Under the pieces are notes generated by a model, which had not been told where the DNA came from, made no database searches, and saw only the letters and a program-made list of their open reading frames with translations. Positions 1 to 9,432 of a DNA stretch of 64,000 nt are shown here, piece by piece. A program made the translations under genes and the position numbers. Within the stretch, counting starts at the first letter, position 1, and the number at the start of each line of letters is the position of its first letter. The stretch comes from Lewinella sp041392765 (GTDB lineage Bacteria > Bacteroidota > Bacteroidia > Chitinophagales > Saprospiraceae): positions 1-64,000 of the forward strand of contig JAWKLL010000009.1 in the NCBI GenBank assembly GCA_041392765.1. The letters are read 5' to 3'.

Positions 1-175
1 TAACTGACTATCAGGTACTTGTGTGTTTATTATTCGATTTTTTATCCATCATTCACGTTAACTACTTACTTCCCACCATAAGAAAATGAGCGATTATTAG
101 TAAAAAGATATTTGAAGCGCATACAAAATTCTCCTACATAATCTCTAATAATATATAACTTTTTAACTACTAACT

Positions 176-496
176 ATGAGTATTCCTTTTATACTTTTGC
201 AAGCCTCCTCAGGTGGTGGTATGGCTCAATTGGTTATTTTTGGTGCCATGATGCTCGTTTTTTGGTTTTTCCTTATTCGTCCTCAATCCAAACGCCAACG
301 CGAACAAATGGAGTTTGTCAACAAAATCGACAAAGGCGATGAGGTAGTAACCCACAGTGGAATCATTGGAAGAATCAGTAAAATTGAAGGTGCTGCCGTT
401 ACATTGGAGGTAGGAAAAGTCTCCTTGTTGGTCACTAAAAGCTCAATTTCCAAGGAAATGACCGATGGATATTTTGCAGACAAAAATAAGGTTTAA
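176..496 (+). CDS. yajC: Preprotein translocase subunit YajC
   Basis: A 106-residue protein with one N-terminal membrane segment (about residues 17-36, rich in Phe, Leu and Met) followed by the YajC hallmark I-R-P-Q-x-K-R and a small cytoplasmic domain containing G-D-E-V-V-T-x-S-G-I-I-G-R-I. YajC is an accessory subunit of the SecDF-YajC holotranslocon in the inner membrane. Length and domain order match the family. The ATG at 176 directly precedes the hydrophobic segment. The next gene, a YbbR-like protein, overlaps its 3' end by 32 bases, an order common in Bacteroidota. The 175 bases upstream are AT-rich and hold no recognisable gene. Confidence 0.93.
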   Translation: MSIPFILLQASSGGGMAQLVIFGAMMLVFWFFLIRPQSKRQREQMEFVNKIDKGDEVVTHSGIIGRISKIEGAAVTLEVGKVSLLVTKSSISKEMTDGYFADKNKV

Positions 497-1430
497 CAAT
501 CCCTTCGCTAGCAAATCACCAGAAGACCGCACGGTGCTGGTGATTTGCTTTGCCATTGCCTTCTTTTTTTGGCTAATGGTTAAGCTCTCGAAGGATTACA
601 CCATCGTAGCGCCTTTTTCTCTCGTTTATGAACTACCTACGGGGCGTGCTTTTGTCAATTCGCCGCCGCAAGTTGTTTATGCCAATTTACGCGCAAGCGG
701 GTGGTCGCTCATTCGTTATACAGTCAAAAATGCGAAAAAATATGCCCTGCGCTACCCCGTAGGGAATGCCGATATATTCTCTGTTAGTACTGCTACTTTA
801 CGCGATGATATTGATTCCTTACTATCAGATGGTATTTTGATTACCGACTTACTGACAGAAGGAATTATTGTGCAGATAGAGAAACAAGCGACAAGGAAAA
901 TTCCTGTGGTAGCACATACCCAACTCACCTTCGCCAGTGAGTATGGACTGACCGGAGATATTCATACCACACCTGATTCAGTTGTCATTACGGGGCCGCG
1001 CAGTGTCATCGACACGATTCAAGTATGGGCTACTGATTCTTTATTGCTAAAAGGGTTGGATCAAAGTGTTGCGCAATCGGTTGCGCTTCGCCAAACTAAT
1101 GGTACGGTAAGGATTGAACCTACTGAAGTATTAGTGCATATACCCGTTCAACGCTATATTGAAAAGACCTTTCAGTTACCTATAACAATAGTGCATACCA
1201 ACCAAGATAGCGTGAGAGTTTTCCCCGATAAGGTAACGCTAACCTGTGTACTGGGGTTAGACGATTTCGATCTTGTGGTAGCAGATGATTTTGAGGTGGT
1301 AGCGCATATCCCACTATCTAATCATGGCCTACAAAACGCTGTTATCGTTGAGTTGACTTCCTATCCCGATTATGTTCGTTCTTGGACAATCACGCCCCGT
1401 TCCGTAGAATACCTTATCCAACGCGATTGA
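465..1430 (+). CDS. YbbR-like domain protein
   Basis: A 321-residue protein with a single N-terminal membrane helix (about residues 25-41, ending F-F-W-L-M-V-K-L-S). It continues into a long beta-rich region with repeats of the type I-x-I-x-x-x-V-x-V and G-P-x-S-V-I-D-T-I, typical of YbbR-like domains. In Firmicutes YbbR (CdaR) proteins regulate the diadenylate cyclase; in Bacteroidota the gene often follows yajC and its role is less defined. The start at 465 lies inside yajC and no later ATG precedes the helix, so an overlapping start with translational coupling is likely. It is convergent with the AAA+ gene, with only 12 bases between the stops. Confidence 0.8.
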   Translation: MDILQTKIRFNNPFASKSPEDRTVLVICFAIAFFFWLMVKLSKDYTIVAPFSLVYELPTGRAFVNSPPQVVYANLRASGWSLIRYTVKNAKKYALRYPVGNADIFSVSTATLRDDIDSLLSDGILITDLLTEGIIVQIEKQATRKIPVVAHTQLTFASEYGLTGDIHTTPDSVVITGPRSVIDTIQVWATDSLLLKGLDQSVAQSVALRQTNGTVRIEPTEVLVHIPVQRYIEKTFQLPITIVHTNQDSVRVFPDKVTLTCVLGLDDFDLVVADDFEVVAHIPLSNHGLQNAVIVELTSYPDYVRSWTITPRSVEYLIQRD

Positions 1431-1442
1431 TGTGGCGTTATG

Positions 1443-4064
1443 CTATTGAGACTTTTTAAAACCTATACCTGGTTTAGAGTAGGTTCGGTTCGCTTTATCT
1501 TTTTCCAGCGCCTGGACATCTCCTAATGAAACCACCCAAGGGGTCTTGTCATCGGGTGTTGCTGCCAATCGCAGGTCATGGCTATTGATGATTTCATGAA
1601 CCAATTGGCGTATTACACGAGCATTACCGAAGTACTTGTCGCGAGTTTGGTACAGATAGCCCAAGTATTGAGATAAATAATCGCTAGCTTCAGGTGTTAG
1701 GGTAAGGCGCTGGGTATCCAGCATTTGCAAAGCGATTTGATGCAGTTGTGCGGGGCTATAATCCTGAAAACGCAGGGTTTTATCGAAACGAGAACTCAAT
1801 CCCGGGTTCATTTTAAGAAATTGCTCCATATTATCGGGATAGCCAGCCACGATGACAAAAAACTGGCCGCGCTGGTCTTCCATACGTTTGAGGAGTGTCT
1901 GTATAGCTTCACTACCAAAATCGCCTTGATGAGTGCCGGACTGAACCAAAGAATAGGCTTCATCAATAAATAAAACGCCACCAACGGCTTCATCAATCTT
2001 TGCGGCAGTTTTAGTGGCGGTTTGCCCTACATAGCCTGCGACCAAGCCCTGCCTGTCCGTTTCTATTAAATGCCCTCTTTCCAATACGCCTAAGGCTTTA
2101 TACGCTTTGGCTAAGATGCGAGCTACTGTAGTTTTGCCCGTCCCTGGATTACCCGTCAATACAGAATGTAGCGAAAAACGATTGAGTACATCTTTGCCCG
2201 ATAGACGGTAGTATTTCACTAAGCTTACCGTTTCTCGAATTTGGGTTTTTATATCCTCCATACCAATGAGTGCGTCCAACTCCTCCAAGCACTCTTTTAG
2301 AAGTGTTTCGTCCACGGGTATGTCGGGTTGTGCTTTGGTAGGGCGTAACGTTATGGCCGCTACATCTTGATGTGTAATGAGTGCCATATCCTCTTTAGGC
2401 GTATTTTTAGGCGTGGGGTGCTCCATGATTCGCAGCCCTAGGTTAACTTTAGCTTTTTCAATTAAATCGAACACAAATCGGGCGTTACCAAATGTTTTAT
2501 CCCGATTGCGGAAAGCCTGCGTAATGATGTGGTCTATGCTATGACTTGCCTCCACTGTCAACGAAACTTCTTTATGCCGAGCGGCAAAGCGGGCAATACG
2601 CGACAACTCTTGAGGTAAGTAATCAGGGAAATCAAAGAAATGCTTGAAACGAGATTTTAATCCAGGATTGCTATTTAAAAAATACTCCATTTCGCGAGGG
2701 TAGCCAGCCACAATCACGGCTAAATCACCTACACCATTGCTCATCTCTTTTACCAGTATTTCTATGACTTCGCGGCCAAAATCCTTGGTGTCGTCTTGGG
2801 AACGAGCCAGTGCGTAGGCCTCATCGATAAACAACACCCCTCCTCGTGCTTGTTCAATGGCTTCTTTTACCTTGGGGGCTGTTTGTCCGATATACTCACC
2901 CACCAAATCCACGCGATCAACACTGTGAACATGCCCCTTGCTGAGCAGCCCCATCTTATGATAAAGTTTGCCCATCATACCGGCGACCGTTGTTTTTCCG
3001 GTGCCAGGATTTCCTATGAAAACTGAATGAATGTTGATATCATCATTTTCAATAAACCCCTTTTCTCGCCTCAATTGCAAGAATTGAATGTAACGTGCGT
3101 GTTCTTTCACCTGTTGCTTGATAGTAGATAACCCGATCAAATCATCGAGCTTGGCTACTACTTCTTCAAATGTTAGCGCGTCTTCTTCTGTAAAAGGAGC
3201 CGCTACAGCTGAATGTCGATTGGGTAACCATACTTCAGGTATGCCTGCTACAAATTCATCTTCTACATCAATGGGAACGCTGGCCATTACCTGATCCATG
3301 AACACTATTTCTGCTGTGTAGCGATCTTTACGCCAGGATCCTTTCACATTAGAACCCCACCCGGCAGTGAAATAGATTTGTTCCTTTTCTTTTTCTACTC
3401 TTTGCAGCCTAACCACTTGCCCCTTTAATTCGCGAGCATTATTGAAAAATTTGACAAACAATTCACATTGCCAAGTACGGTCTGAAAGCATATTTTCTAA
3501 TGCAATCTCCACATAAATATACCGCGTCTCCTCATGGTCAAAAGTAGATAAATAACGGCGGTCGTCTTCGTTTACATCATCGTAAGGCCTTCATATAACC
3601 GAACTGATTTTACCTCCGCATAGGGATTTTCTTCAAAGTCAATTTCCTGCCCAGCATCCTCAATATAGAAGTATTTAGAGCCTACTTTTTCCCCCTCTAT
3701 CAAAGCCTCCCAATAGTAAGTGCCTTTTTTCCAGAAACTACCTTCTGCTTTGTTACCCCATCCTTCTCGAATATAAGCTACATGGTCGGATTTACTGATA
3801 TGCTTGTCTAAGCTGAGTCGGCATAACTCTTTTTGCCCTTGCGCAACGAATAGCAAACCAATTCTACCCGAATATCCCAATCTTCTTTGTCGAATAGCTT
3901 GTTGAAAGCGACAACTCCGCATAAACAAACGTCGTAGCTGATCGGTCAAACACTTGCCGATACTTTTTCAGGTTGTCCGCCAGCCATTCCGTAGAGGAAT
4001 ATACTTTTAGCTCCCTGAATTTATAAAAATCGTGTTTGCTTTTAGGGCTGTTTGCTTCATTCAT
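1443..4064 (-). CDS. Double-AAA+ ATPase of the CbxX/CfxQ type with duplicated N-terminal domain (3 frameshifts)
   Basis: Two AAA+ modules of the CbxX/CfxQ (Rubisco-activase-like, SpoVK/EccA-like) class are clear. Each has Walker A G-N-P-G-T-G-K-T-T-V, Walker B G-V-L-F-I-D-E-A-Y and a sensor region F-G-N-A-R. Such proteins are ATP-driven remodelling chaperones. The uninterrupted frame runs 3512-1443, but the reading continues upstream. Adding one base near 3590 (CTT to CTTT), one near 3825 (A-run) and one near 3915 (T-run) joins it to the ATG at 4064, giving about 870 residues. The added part holds a domain (E-G-W-G-N-x-x-x-G-S-F-W) homologous to the one just before the first AAA module (A-G-W-G-S-N-x-x-G-S-W-R), so the N-terminal domain is a tandem pair. 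Substrate unknown. Confidence 0.8.
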
Positions 4065-4317
4065 GAAAAAGGCTTCCTTTTATTAGGGAAGAGGTGGAGA
4101 AATATAGCCAACCATTTTAAGCCCGGAAAATTTCATAAACCATTGATTGAAAACAGGTTACTGGTAAATTTTCTTGAGCTGTTCTAAAAATGAAATGACC
4201 TAATTTGCACCGAGTTTCCAAGGTCTTAATTTTTATCTTTTTATGCAACCTTTTTTTTAACTACTTGCCTTTTTGGGTGAGATTTAGATGGAATCGGTAA
4301 ACACAATCTTTTAAAAG

Positions 4318-4345
4318 TTGATTTTCTGCCAATTCCCTACCTTTG
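4318..4345 (+). promoter_or_regulatory. Bacteroidota-type promoter of the cystathionine synthase/lyase gene
   Basis: TACCTTTG at 4338-4345 fits the TAnnTTTG -7 box of Bacteroidota sigma-ABfr, with TTG at 4318-4320 in -33 position (17-base spacer). The start codon lies 16-31 bases downstream, so the 5' leader would be very short and no riboswitch is expected. The rest of 4065-4317 is AT-rich with no recognisable feature. Confidence 0.55.
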
Positions 4346-4361
4346 TCGCTTTCTATCATCA

Positions 4362-5522
4362 ATGAGTTTTGTCCTGATGAAATTCGGAACCAAATGCATA
4401 CATGCAGGGCTGTCTCCTGACCCGACTACGGGTGCGGTGATGACGCCCATCTACCAGACTTCTACCTACGCACAAGAAGAGCCTGGCAAACATAAAGGTT
4501 ATGAATACGCCCGTACTCGCAACCCAACTCGTTCTGCCTTAGAACTCAATCTGGCTCGCTTGGAGAATGGCAAACACTGCATCACGTTCAGTAGTGGATT
4601 GGCGGCAATGGATGCCGTTATGCGATTGCTGGAACCCGGCGATGAGGTCATTGCAACGAATGATCTCTATGGTGGTTCCTATCGTCAAATGGTCAAGGTA
4701 CACGAGCGTTATGGTATCAAAGCGCATTTTGTGAATATGGCAGACCTCGATGCCGTACGGAAACTTGTCGGCAAACAAACCCGACTGATTTGGATTGAAA
4801 CACCTACCAATCCTATGCTGAAATTGGTGGACATTCAAGCCATCACTGAAATAGCTGCTAAAAAGAAGATACTTACTTGTGTGGACAACACGTTCGCCAG
4901 CCCTGTCCTTCAGAATCCGTTAGATATGAAAGCGGATTTGGTGTTGCATTCGGCTACTAAATATCTCGGTGGTCACAGTGATGTTGTGATGGGAGCTGTC
5001 ATTACCAATAGCGCCGAATTGTCGGAAAAGCTCCACTTTTTGCAAAATGCAGTAGGTGCTATCCCCGGCCCCCAAGATTGTTTCCTGATGTTACGCGGCA
5101 TCAAAACGCTTCACATCCGCGTGGAGCGCGCTTGTAAGAATGCTAAAAAAATTGCCAAGTATCTCGTCAATCATCCCAAGGTAGGAAAAGTCTATTACCC
5201 CGGATTGAAAGACCATCCACAACATGAATTAGCTAAGCGGCAAATGCGCGATTTCGGTGCTATGGTTTCCTTCGACTTCCCGGGGGGCACTTACGAAACG
5301 GCTCGCAAAGTACTAGCCAATACTCACTATTTCACGTTGGCAGAAAGCCTTGGCGGCGTGGAAAGCCTCATAGGCCATCCTGCGAGTATGACCCATGCTT
5401 CCATCCCAAAGAAAGAGCGATTAAAAGTAGGGCTTACCGACAGTCTCATCCGCCTCAGCGTGGGCATCGAAGATGTGGATGACCTCATAGCCGATTTGGA
5501 GCAGGCTTTTAGGAATATTTAA
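4362..5522 (+). CDS. metB: Cystathionine gamma-synthase/lyase (trans-sulfuration PLP enzyme)
   Basis: A 386-residue Cys/Met-metabolism PLP enzyme of fold type I. Visible family signatures are Y-E-Y-A-R-T-R-N-P-T-R near residue 47, F-S-S-G-L-A-A-M-D, D-N-T-F-A-S-P and the PLP-lysine motif S-A-T-K-Y-L-G-G-H-S-D near residue 200. The C-terminal S-L-G-G-V-E-S-L and S-V-G-I-E-D are also typical. Family members make cystathionine from O-acyl-homoserine or cleave it to cysteine; sequence alone does not separate the activities, so the symbol is provisional. The second Met (codon 6, position 4377), just before K-F-G-T-K-C-I-H-A-G, is the more usual start. The gene appears monocistronic. Confidence 0.85.
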   Translation: MSFVLMKFGTKCIHAGLSPDPTTGAVMTPIYQTSTYAQEEPGKHKGYEYARTRNPTRSALELNLARLENGKHCITFSSGLAAMDAVMRLLEPGDEVIATNDLYGGSYRQMVKVHERYGIKAHFVNMADLDAVRKLVGKQTRLIWIETPTNPMLKLVDIQAITEIAAKKKILTCVDNTFASPVLQNPLDMKADLVLHSATKYLGGHSDVVMGAVITNSAELSEKLHFLQNAVGAIPGPQDCFLMLRGIKTLHIRVERACKNAKKIAKYLVNHPKVGKVYYPGLKDHPQHELAKRQMRDFGAMVSFDFPGGTYETARKVLANTHYFTLAESLGGVESLIGHPASMTHASIPKKERLKVGLTDSLIRLSVGIEDVDDLIADLEQAFRNI

Positions 5523-5547
5523 TGCTAAATTCTTTTTTGTAAGGGAT

Positions 5548-5657
5548 AAAAAAAAATAGATTCAGCATTTGTCAAAGATAATTGGATGAATAAGCGGTTC
5601 ATTTAAAGCGTTTTATCCGATTTCTTTGACTCAGAAAATGCTGAATCTATTTTTTTC
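5548..5657. repeat. Long imperfect hairpin 3' of the cystathionine gene
   Basis: The arms at 5548-5570 and 5636-5657 are near-perfect inverted copies (A-run, then TAGATTCAGCATTT). The pairing continues inward imperfectly (GTCAAAG against the complement of CTTTGAC), giving arms of about 45 bases around a short loop. The A-run at the start and T-run at the end make it a plausible terminator in both directions, but its length is greater than a simple terminator needs, so it could also be a small palindromic element. Confidence 0.6.
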
Positions 5658-5661
5658 CCAT

Positions 5662-5847
5662 ACTAAAACGTAACTACTTAGGTAGTGCGCTTTCGAGCTA
5701 AAAAAAGAAGATTTTTTCGACTGACAAAGCTCATTTGAGGAGTCATGTCGTGCTGAGCCGACATGGCGACGAGAATAGCTGCCGTCAGGTGGAAAAAGGG
5801 CTTTTTTTAGCCGGAATTTGGTACTACCTAAGTAGTTACACTAAAAC
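5662..5847. mobile_element. 170-bp MITE with IS66-like ends and 8-bp target duplication
   Basis: Perfect 17-base terminal inverted repeats lie at 5670-5686 (GTAACTACTTAGGTAGT) and 5823-5839. They are flanked by identical octamers ACTAAAAC at 5662-5669 and 5840-5847. The inverted repeats resume inside as GCTAAAAAAAG on both arms. There is no ORF in the 170 bases. Ends starting GTAA and an 8-bp duplication are hallmarks of IS66-family transposition, so this is a non-autonomous derivative needing a transposase in trans. No IS66 transposase is in the window. Confidence 0.85.
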
Positions 5848-5930
5848 AAGCGTATGTTTAAATTTTTCTGATTGAGAGAAAACGAGCATCAGGCAGTAAA
5901 ACCTATACTCATATTCTACTAATTCTCACA

Positions 5931-6281
5931 CTATCCACCACTTCGCTTAGTTTGTGTATATCCTTTGTCCAGCAGATATTTAACAACCTTGTCGCGATGA
6001 TCGCCCTGTACGATGATTTCACCATCCTTGGCTGAACCACCTACACCGCAGTAGGTTTTTAAGGCTTTTCCCAAAGTTTTTAAGTCATCATCACTTCCTT
6101 CAAAACCAGTGATGAGCGTAACGGCTTTACCAGCGCGTTGCTTTTTATCCAATTGCACCCTCAGTTTTTGCTGAGCGGGTGGCGAGGTCGTGATCTCTTC
6201 TTCTTCGGGCTGCAATCGCATATTGGGGTCAGTAGAGAATACCAAGCCCGATAGTTTTTTCCATTCGTTTTGTTTGGCCAT
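5931..6281 (-). CDS. yciH: SUI1/YciH-family translation initiation factor
   Basis: A 116-residue protein whose C-terminal three quarters is an eIF1/SUI1 fold: L-R-V-Q-L-D-K-K-Q-R-A-G-K-A-V-T near residue 40, then L-K-x-L-G-K-x-L-K-x-x-C-G-V-G-G-S-A-K-D-G-E-I-I-V-Q-G, the classic SUI1 signature. Bacterial YciH proteins are thought to influence initiation fidelity on the small ribosomal subunit, but the role is not essential. It is the last gene of the minus-strand group uxs-rmlB-ppa-yciH, 34 bases after ppa. Confidence 0.88.
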   Translation of the reverse strand: MAKQNEWKKLSGLVFSTDPNMRLQPEEEEITTSPPAQQKLRVQLDKKQRAGKAVTLITGFEGSDDDLKTLGKALKTYCGVGGSAKDGEIIVQGDHRDKVVKYLLDKGYTQTKRSGG

Positions 6282-6315
6282 TTTCTTATGATTTCAATTT
6301 GATACCGCTTCCAAC

Positions 6316-6957
6316 TTAATTAGCAGATACCTGCCATTTTACAACCTCATCCCGTGCATAGTCTTGATCTTCCCACCTTACGATTTCTACGGCACGATCG
6401 CCTTTGTAATACTGAAACCAGTCTTCAATAATCCGCCTTGCCGCATCGTATTCGAGGGAAAATTCCATGAAATCGCCTGGCGCTATGACTTGTTGCTCTT
6501 TCGCAAGTGGAATTGCGATTAACTTAGTATCTAACTCACCCCGATCTTTCAACACAAGTGCTCCTAATAAACGTATAGGCAGCACTGTGCCCGTAGGCAA
6601 TGAAGCACTAATGACCAGCACATCCAAGGGGTCTCCATCTCCTCCTTGGGCTGTATCCATTAAAGTGCCGGGAATAAACCCGTAATTGCCGGGGTAGGGT
6701 AGAAAGGACACCACGCGGTCTTTGCCATCTAATTGATCGGGTTCAAACGTACGAGTTGTGTGCTGATACTCAATCTTTAAGTTAGTACCCGCTGGGATTT
6801 CAATCACAGCCAACAGGCTATCGCCCTGAAAGGCAGGTAGTTGACTAATATCAACAGGGGAATCCGCTGCCGATTGACAACCAACCAGTCCAATACATAC
6901 AGCGATTACCCCTATCAGATTTCTACTAAGGGACGGGAAAAAAATAAGTGATCTCAT
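6316..6957 (-). CDS. ppa: Inorganic pyrophosphatase, lipoprotein form
   Basis: The protein hydrolyses pyrophosphate to phosphate, pulling biosynthetic reactions forward. Family I pyrophosphatase signatures are visible: Y-P-G-N-Y-G-F-I-P-G-T, then the metal-binding D-G-D-P-L-D-V-L-V and a Lys/Asp-rich C-terminal half ending near W-F-x-Y-Y-K. The first 25 residues form a lipoprotein signal with lipobox L-V-G-C, so this copy would be membrane-anchored outside the cytoplasm, unusual but seen in Bacteroidota. The only ATG before the signal, at 6957, lies inside the palindromic element at 6927-7060. The same frame is open upstream into the 3' end of rmlB, so an RmlB-Ppa read-through is formally possible. 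Confidence 0.85.
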   Translation of the reverse strand: MRSLIFFPSLSRNLIGVIAVCIGLVGCQSAADSPVDISQLPAFQGDSLLAVIEIPAGTNLKIEYQHTTRTFEPDQLDGKDRVVSFLPYPGNYGFIPGTLMDTAQGGDGDPLDVLVISASLPTGTVLPIRLLGALVLKDRGELDTKLIAIPLAKEQQVIAPGDFMEFSLEYDAARRIIEDWFQYYKGDRAVEIVRWEDQDYARDEVVKWQVSAN

Positions 6958-7060
6958 TTTTGGCTTGGCTTTATGCACTAAGCGTAGGAATACTTGCACA
7001 AAGCGTGTGCATAAAGACAAGCCTTCAGGAAAAATGGGATCAGTTACTTTCGTCAAATTA
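6927..7060. repeat. Palindromic dispersed element, copy 1 (between rmlB and ppa)
   Basis: About 134 bases are nearly identical to 46850-46981. Both copies begin TAAGGGACGGG-A(n)-TAAGTGATC and end with the inverted complement, ending in CGTCAA(A/T)TTA. In this copy the inner arms CTTTATGCAC and GTGCATAAAG are perfectly paired, so the whole element folds into one long hairpin. It has no coding capacity of its own, although the rmlB/ppa frame reads through it without a stop. It supplies the ATG and about the first nine codons of ppa. Confidence 0.85.
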
Positions 7061-7074
7061 CTATGCATATTGTA

Positions 7075-8113
7075 AAGACGGGACTGATTGAAAGCCATAT
7101 ATGCCCCGGAGGTAATATTGTCCAACCAAGTGGTGTTGTCTAAATACCAGCGGGCAGTACGCCTAAGGCCTTCTTCCACCCCAATGGTGGGTTCCCAACC
7201 TAATTCGTTTTTCAATTTTGCGGCATCAATGGCGTAGCGATGATCGTGCTTGACGGTCTTTTACAAACGTAATCAATGCCCGTGCGCTGCCCATAGGACG
7301 TTCCAAAAGTTCATCCATAATGTCGCACAAAAGATGCACCATATTTATATTAGAAGATTCATTGTTGCCACCTATGTTATAGGTTTCACCTTTTTTGCCT
7401 TGATGGAAAATCAGGTCAATGGCCTCCGCATGGTCTTCTACCCAAAGCCAATCTCTTACGTTGCTACCGTCTCCATAAACAGGAAGCGGGCGTTGTTCCT
7501 TGATGTTGTTTATCATCAGCGGCAGCAGTTTTTCAGGAAACTGATAAGGGCCGTAATTATTGGAACAGTTGGAAATTACCACGGGTAAACCATACGTATG
7601 ATGCCACGCCCGAACAAAATGATCGGAACTAGCTTTGGATGCCGAGTAGGGCGAACGTGGATCGTATGCCGTTTCTTCTACAAAATACCCATCTTCGCCT
7701 AAAGAACCATATACTTCATCTGTGGATACATGGTAGAAAAGCTTGCCCTCATACTGTCCGTTCCAGCAATTCTTGGCGGCATTTAAGAGGTTCACGGTAC
7801 CAATGACGTTGGTGTGTATAAATGCCATCGGGTTGGCAATGGAGCGATCTACATGGCTTTCTGCCGCCAAATGAATGACGCTTTCAAATTGATATTTGTC
7901 GAACAATTCTTCTACGAAAGCATAATCGGTTATGTCGCCCTTCACAAAGGTGTAATTGGGGGCGTGTTCGATATCCTGCAGGTTGGCAGGGTTGCCAGCA
8001 TACGTAAGTGCATCCAAATTGATAAGCTGATACTCGGGGTATTTGTTTACCATGAGCCTTACCAAATGTGAGCCAATGAATCCTGCACCTCCTGTAATGA
8101 GTATGTTTTTCAT
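7075..8113 (-). CDS. rmlB: dTDP-glucose 4,6-dehydratase (one frameshift)
   Basis: An extended short-chain dehydrogenase/reductase converting dTDP-glucose to dTDP-4-keto-6-deoxyglucose, the entry to rhamnose and amino-deoxysugars. The N-terminus has the NAD motif G-G-A-G-F-I-G-S-H; the active site shows S-T-D-E-V-Y-G and Y-S-A-S-K (Tyr-Lys pair). The main frame is 8113-7226. A one-base shift near 7250 (after F-V-K-D-R) restores H-D-H-R-Y-A-I-D-A-A-K-L and the C-terminal G-W-E-P-T-I-G-V-E-E-G-L. The end is uncertain because no stop is present before the palindromic element. It lies 44 bases after uxs. The product could feed the wecE-like gene at 59.5 kb. Confidence 0.9.
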
Positions 8114-8157
8114 AACACGATGTTTATATAAAGGGTGTTCAACTCCCTGTAGATTAA

Positions 8158-9097
8158 TTAAACCTTGACTGCTTTTTTGAAATATTCGTACGTTTTGAGC
8201 AGTCCCTCCTGGCGACTTACTTTAGGTTCCCAACCCAAAATTTCTCTAGCCTTAGTAATATCCGGCTGCCTGATCTTCGGATCATCAACGGGTAAATCCT
8301 TGTAAATGATATGCGCTTTTGGGTTATTAACCAAAGCCAACACTTCGTGAGCAAACTCCATAATGGTGACTTCATCGGGATTGCCAATATTAACTGGAAG
8401 GTGATAATCGCTCAAGAGCAGGCGGTAGATACCTTCTACGAGGTCGTCCACGTAGCAAAATGATCGGGACTGCCCACCATCGCCAAACACGGTCAGCCCT
8501 TCCCCGCGAATTGCTTGCGAGAAAAAAGCGGGTAGCACTCTGCCGTCGTTGATGCGCATACGTGAACCGTAAGTATTGAAAATCCGAATGATTCGGGTTT
8601 CCAACCCATGATAGTCATGGTAAGCCATGGTGATAGCCTCCAAAAAACGCTTGGCTTCATCATATACGCCTCGTGGACCTACGGGATTGACGTTGCCCCA
8701 GTATTCCTCTGGTTGCGGGTGTACCAATGGGTCGCCATACACCTCGGAGGTGGAAGCTACCAGTATCCGGGCTTTTTTCTCTTTGGCCAACCCCAGTAGA
8801 TTATGTGTGCCTAATGCCCCTACCTTGAGCGTTTGGATAGGCATTTTCAAGTAGTCTATCGGGCTGGCAGGCGAAGCAAAATGGAGGATATAATCTAGTA
8901 CTCACGACATGTACGAATTTTGATACATCGTGGTTGTAATATTCAAATGCTGGAAGCGGAAACAAGTGGGCAATGTTATCTAAGTCGCCAGTCAGTAAGT
9001 TATCCATAGCGATAACGTGATAACCTTCCTTGATGAAGCGGTCACAAAGATGAGATCCTAAAAAACCGGCACCACCGGTGATGAGTATTCTTGGCAT
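8158..9097 (-). CDS. uxs: UDP-glucuronate decarboxylase (UXS-type, one frameshift)
   Basis: A second extended short-chain dehydrogenase: start M-P-R-I-L-I-T-G-G-A-G-F-L-G-S-H-L, then M-D-N-L-L-T-G, S-T-S-E-V-Y-G-D-P and the catalytic Y-D-E-A-K-R. The block F-N-T-Y-G-x-R-M with G-R-V-x-P-x-F is typical of UDP-glucuronate decarboxylases, which make UDP-xylose. Frames 9097-8801 and 8850-8158 join with one indel near 8890, where L-D-Y-I-L-H-F-A-S-P-A-S-P is recovered. It is first in the uxs-rmlB-ppa-yciH group. Closely related NDP-sugar epimerases cannot be fully excluded. Confidence 0.85.
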
Positions 9098-9201
9098 AGT
9101 GCGTTGAAGTGTGTTGTTTCGTGTCTGTTGACGCAGTTTTTTTCGATGGGATACGTTTTTTACACGCAGAAATATTTATTCGGCGACTTCGATTCTGTTT
9201 G

Positions 9202-9209
9202 CAAAAGTA
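9202..9209 (-). promoter_or_regulatory. Candidate -7 box upstream of uxs
   Basis: On the minus strand these bases read TACTTTTG, matching TAnnTTTG, about 105 bases upstream of the uxs start. No convincing -33 box is visible. Apart from this, 9098-9432 holds no recognisable gene or repeat; short frames there lack any family signal. Confidence 0.35.
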
Positions 9210-9432
9210 ATCTTAATGTAGGAGAGGGAGTAATTTTTTCTTACTTCCCTGCGATAAACATGGGTTTACCCTCCCTAGACACTACTTTGGGGAGGACTTC
9301 GCTTATAACAATCCTACTTTGGCAGAAAAACGCTAACCGTTCATCTAAAAAGATATAGGTGAACAACATATGCTTTATAGTTTAGCAGCCACAAATGCAT
9401 TGAGCATTGAACTAATTAATCCTCCGACTATT

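Noticed and set aside
3572..3949. Separate small gene upstream of the AAA+ gene
   Set aside because: Single-base additions at homopolymers join it to the AAA+ gene and its domain is homologous to the adjacent one.
4065..4361. SAM riboswitch before the cystathionine gene
   Set aside because: The promoter lies about 20-30 bases from the start, leaving no room, and no conserved core is visible.
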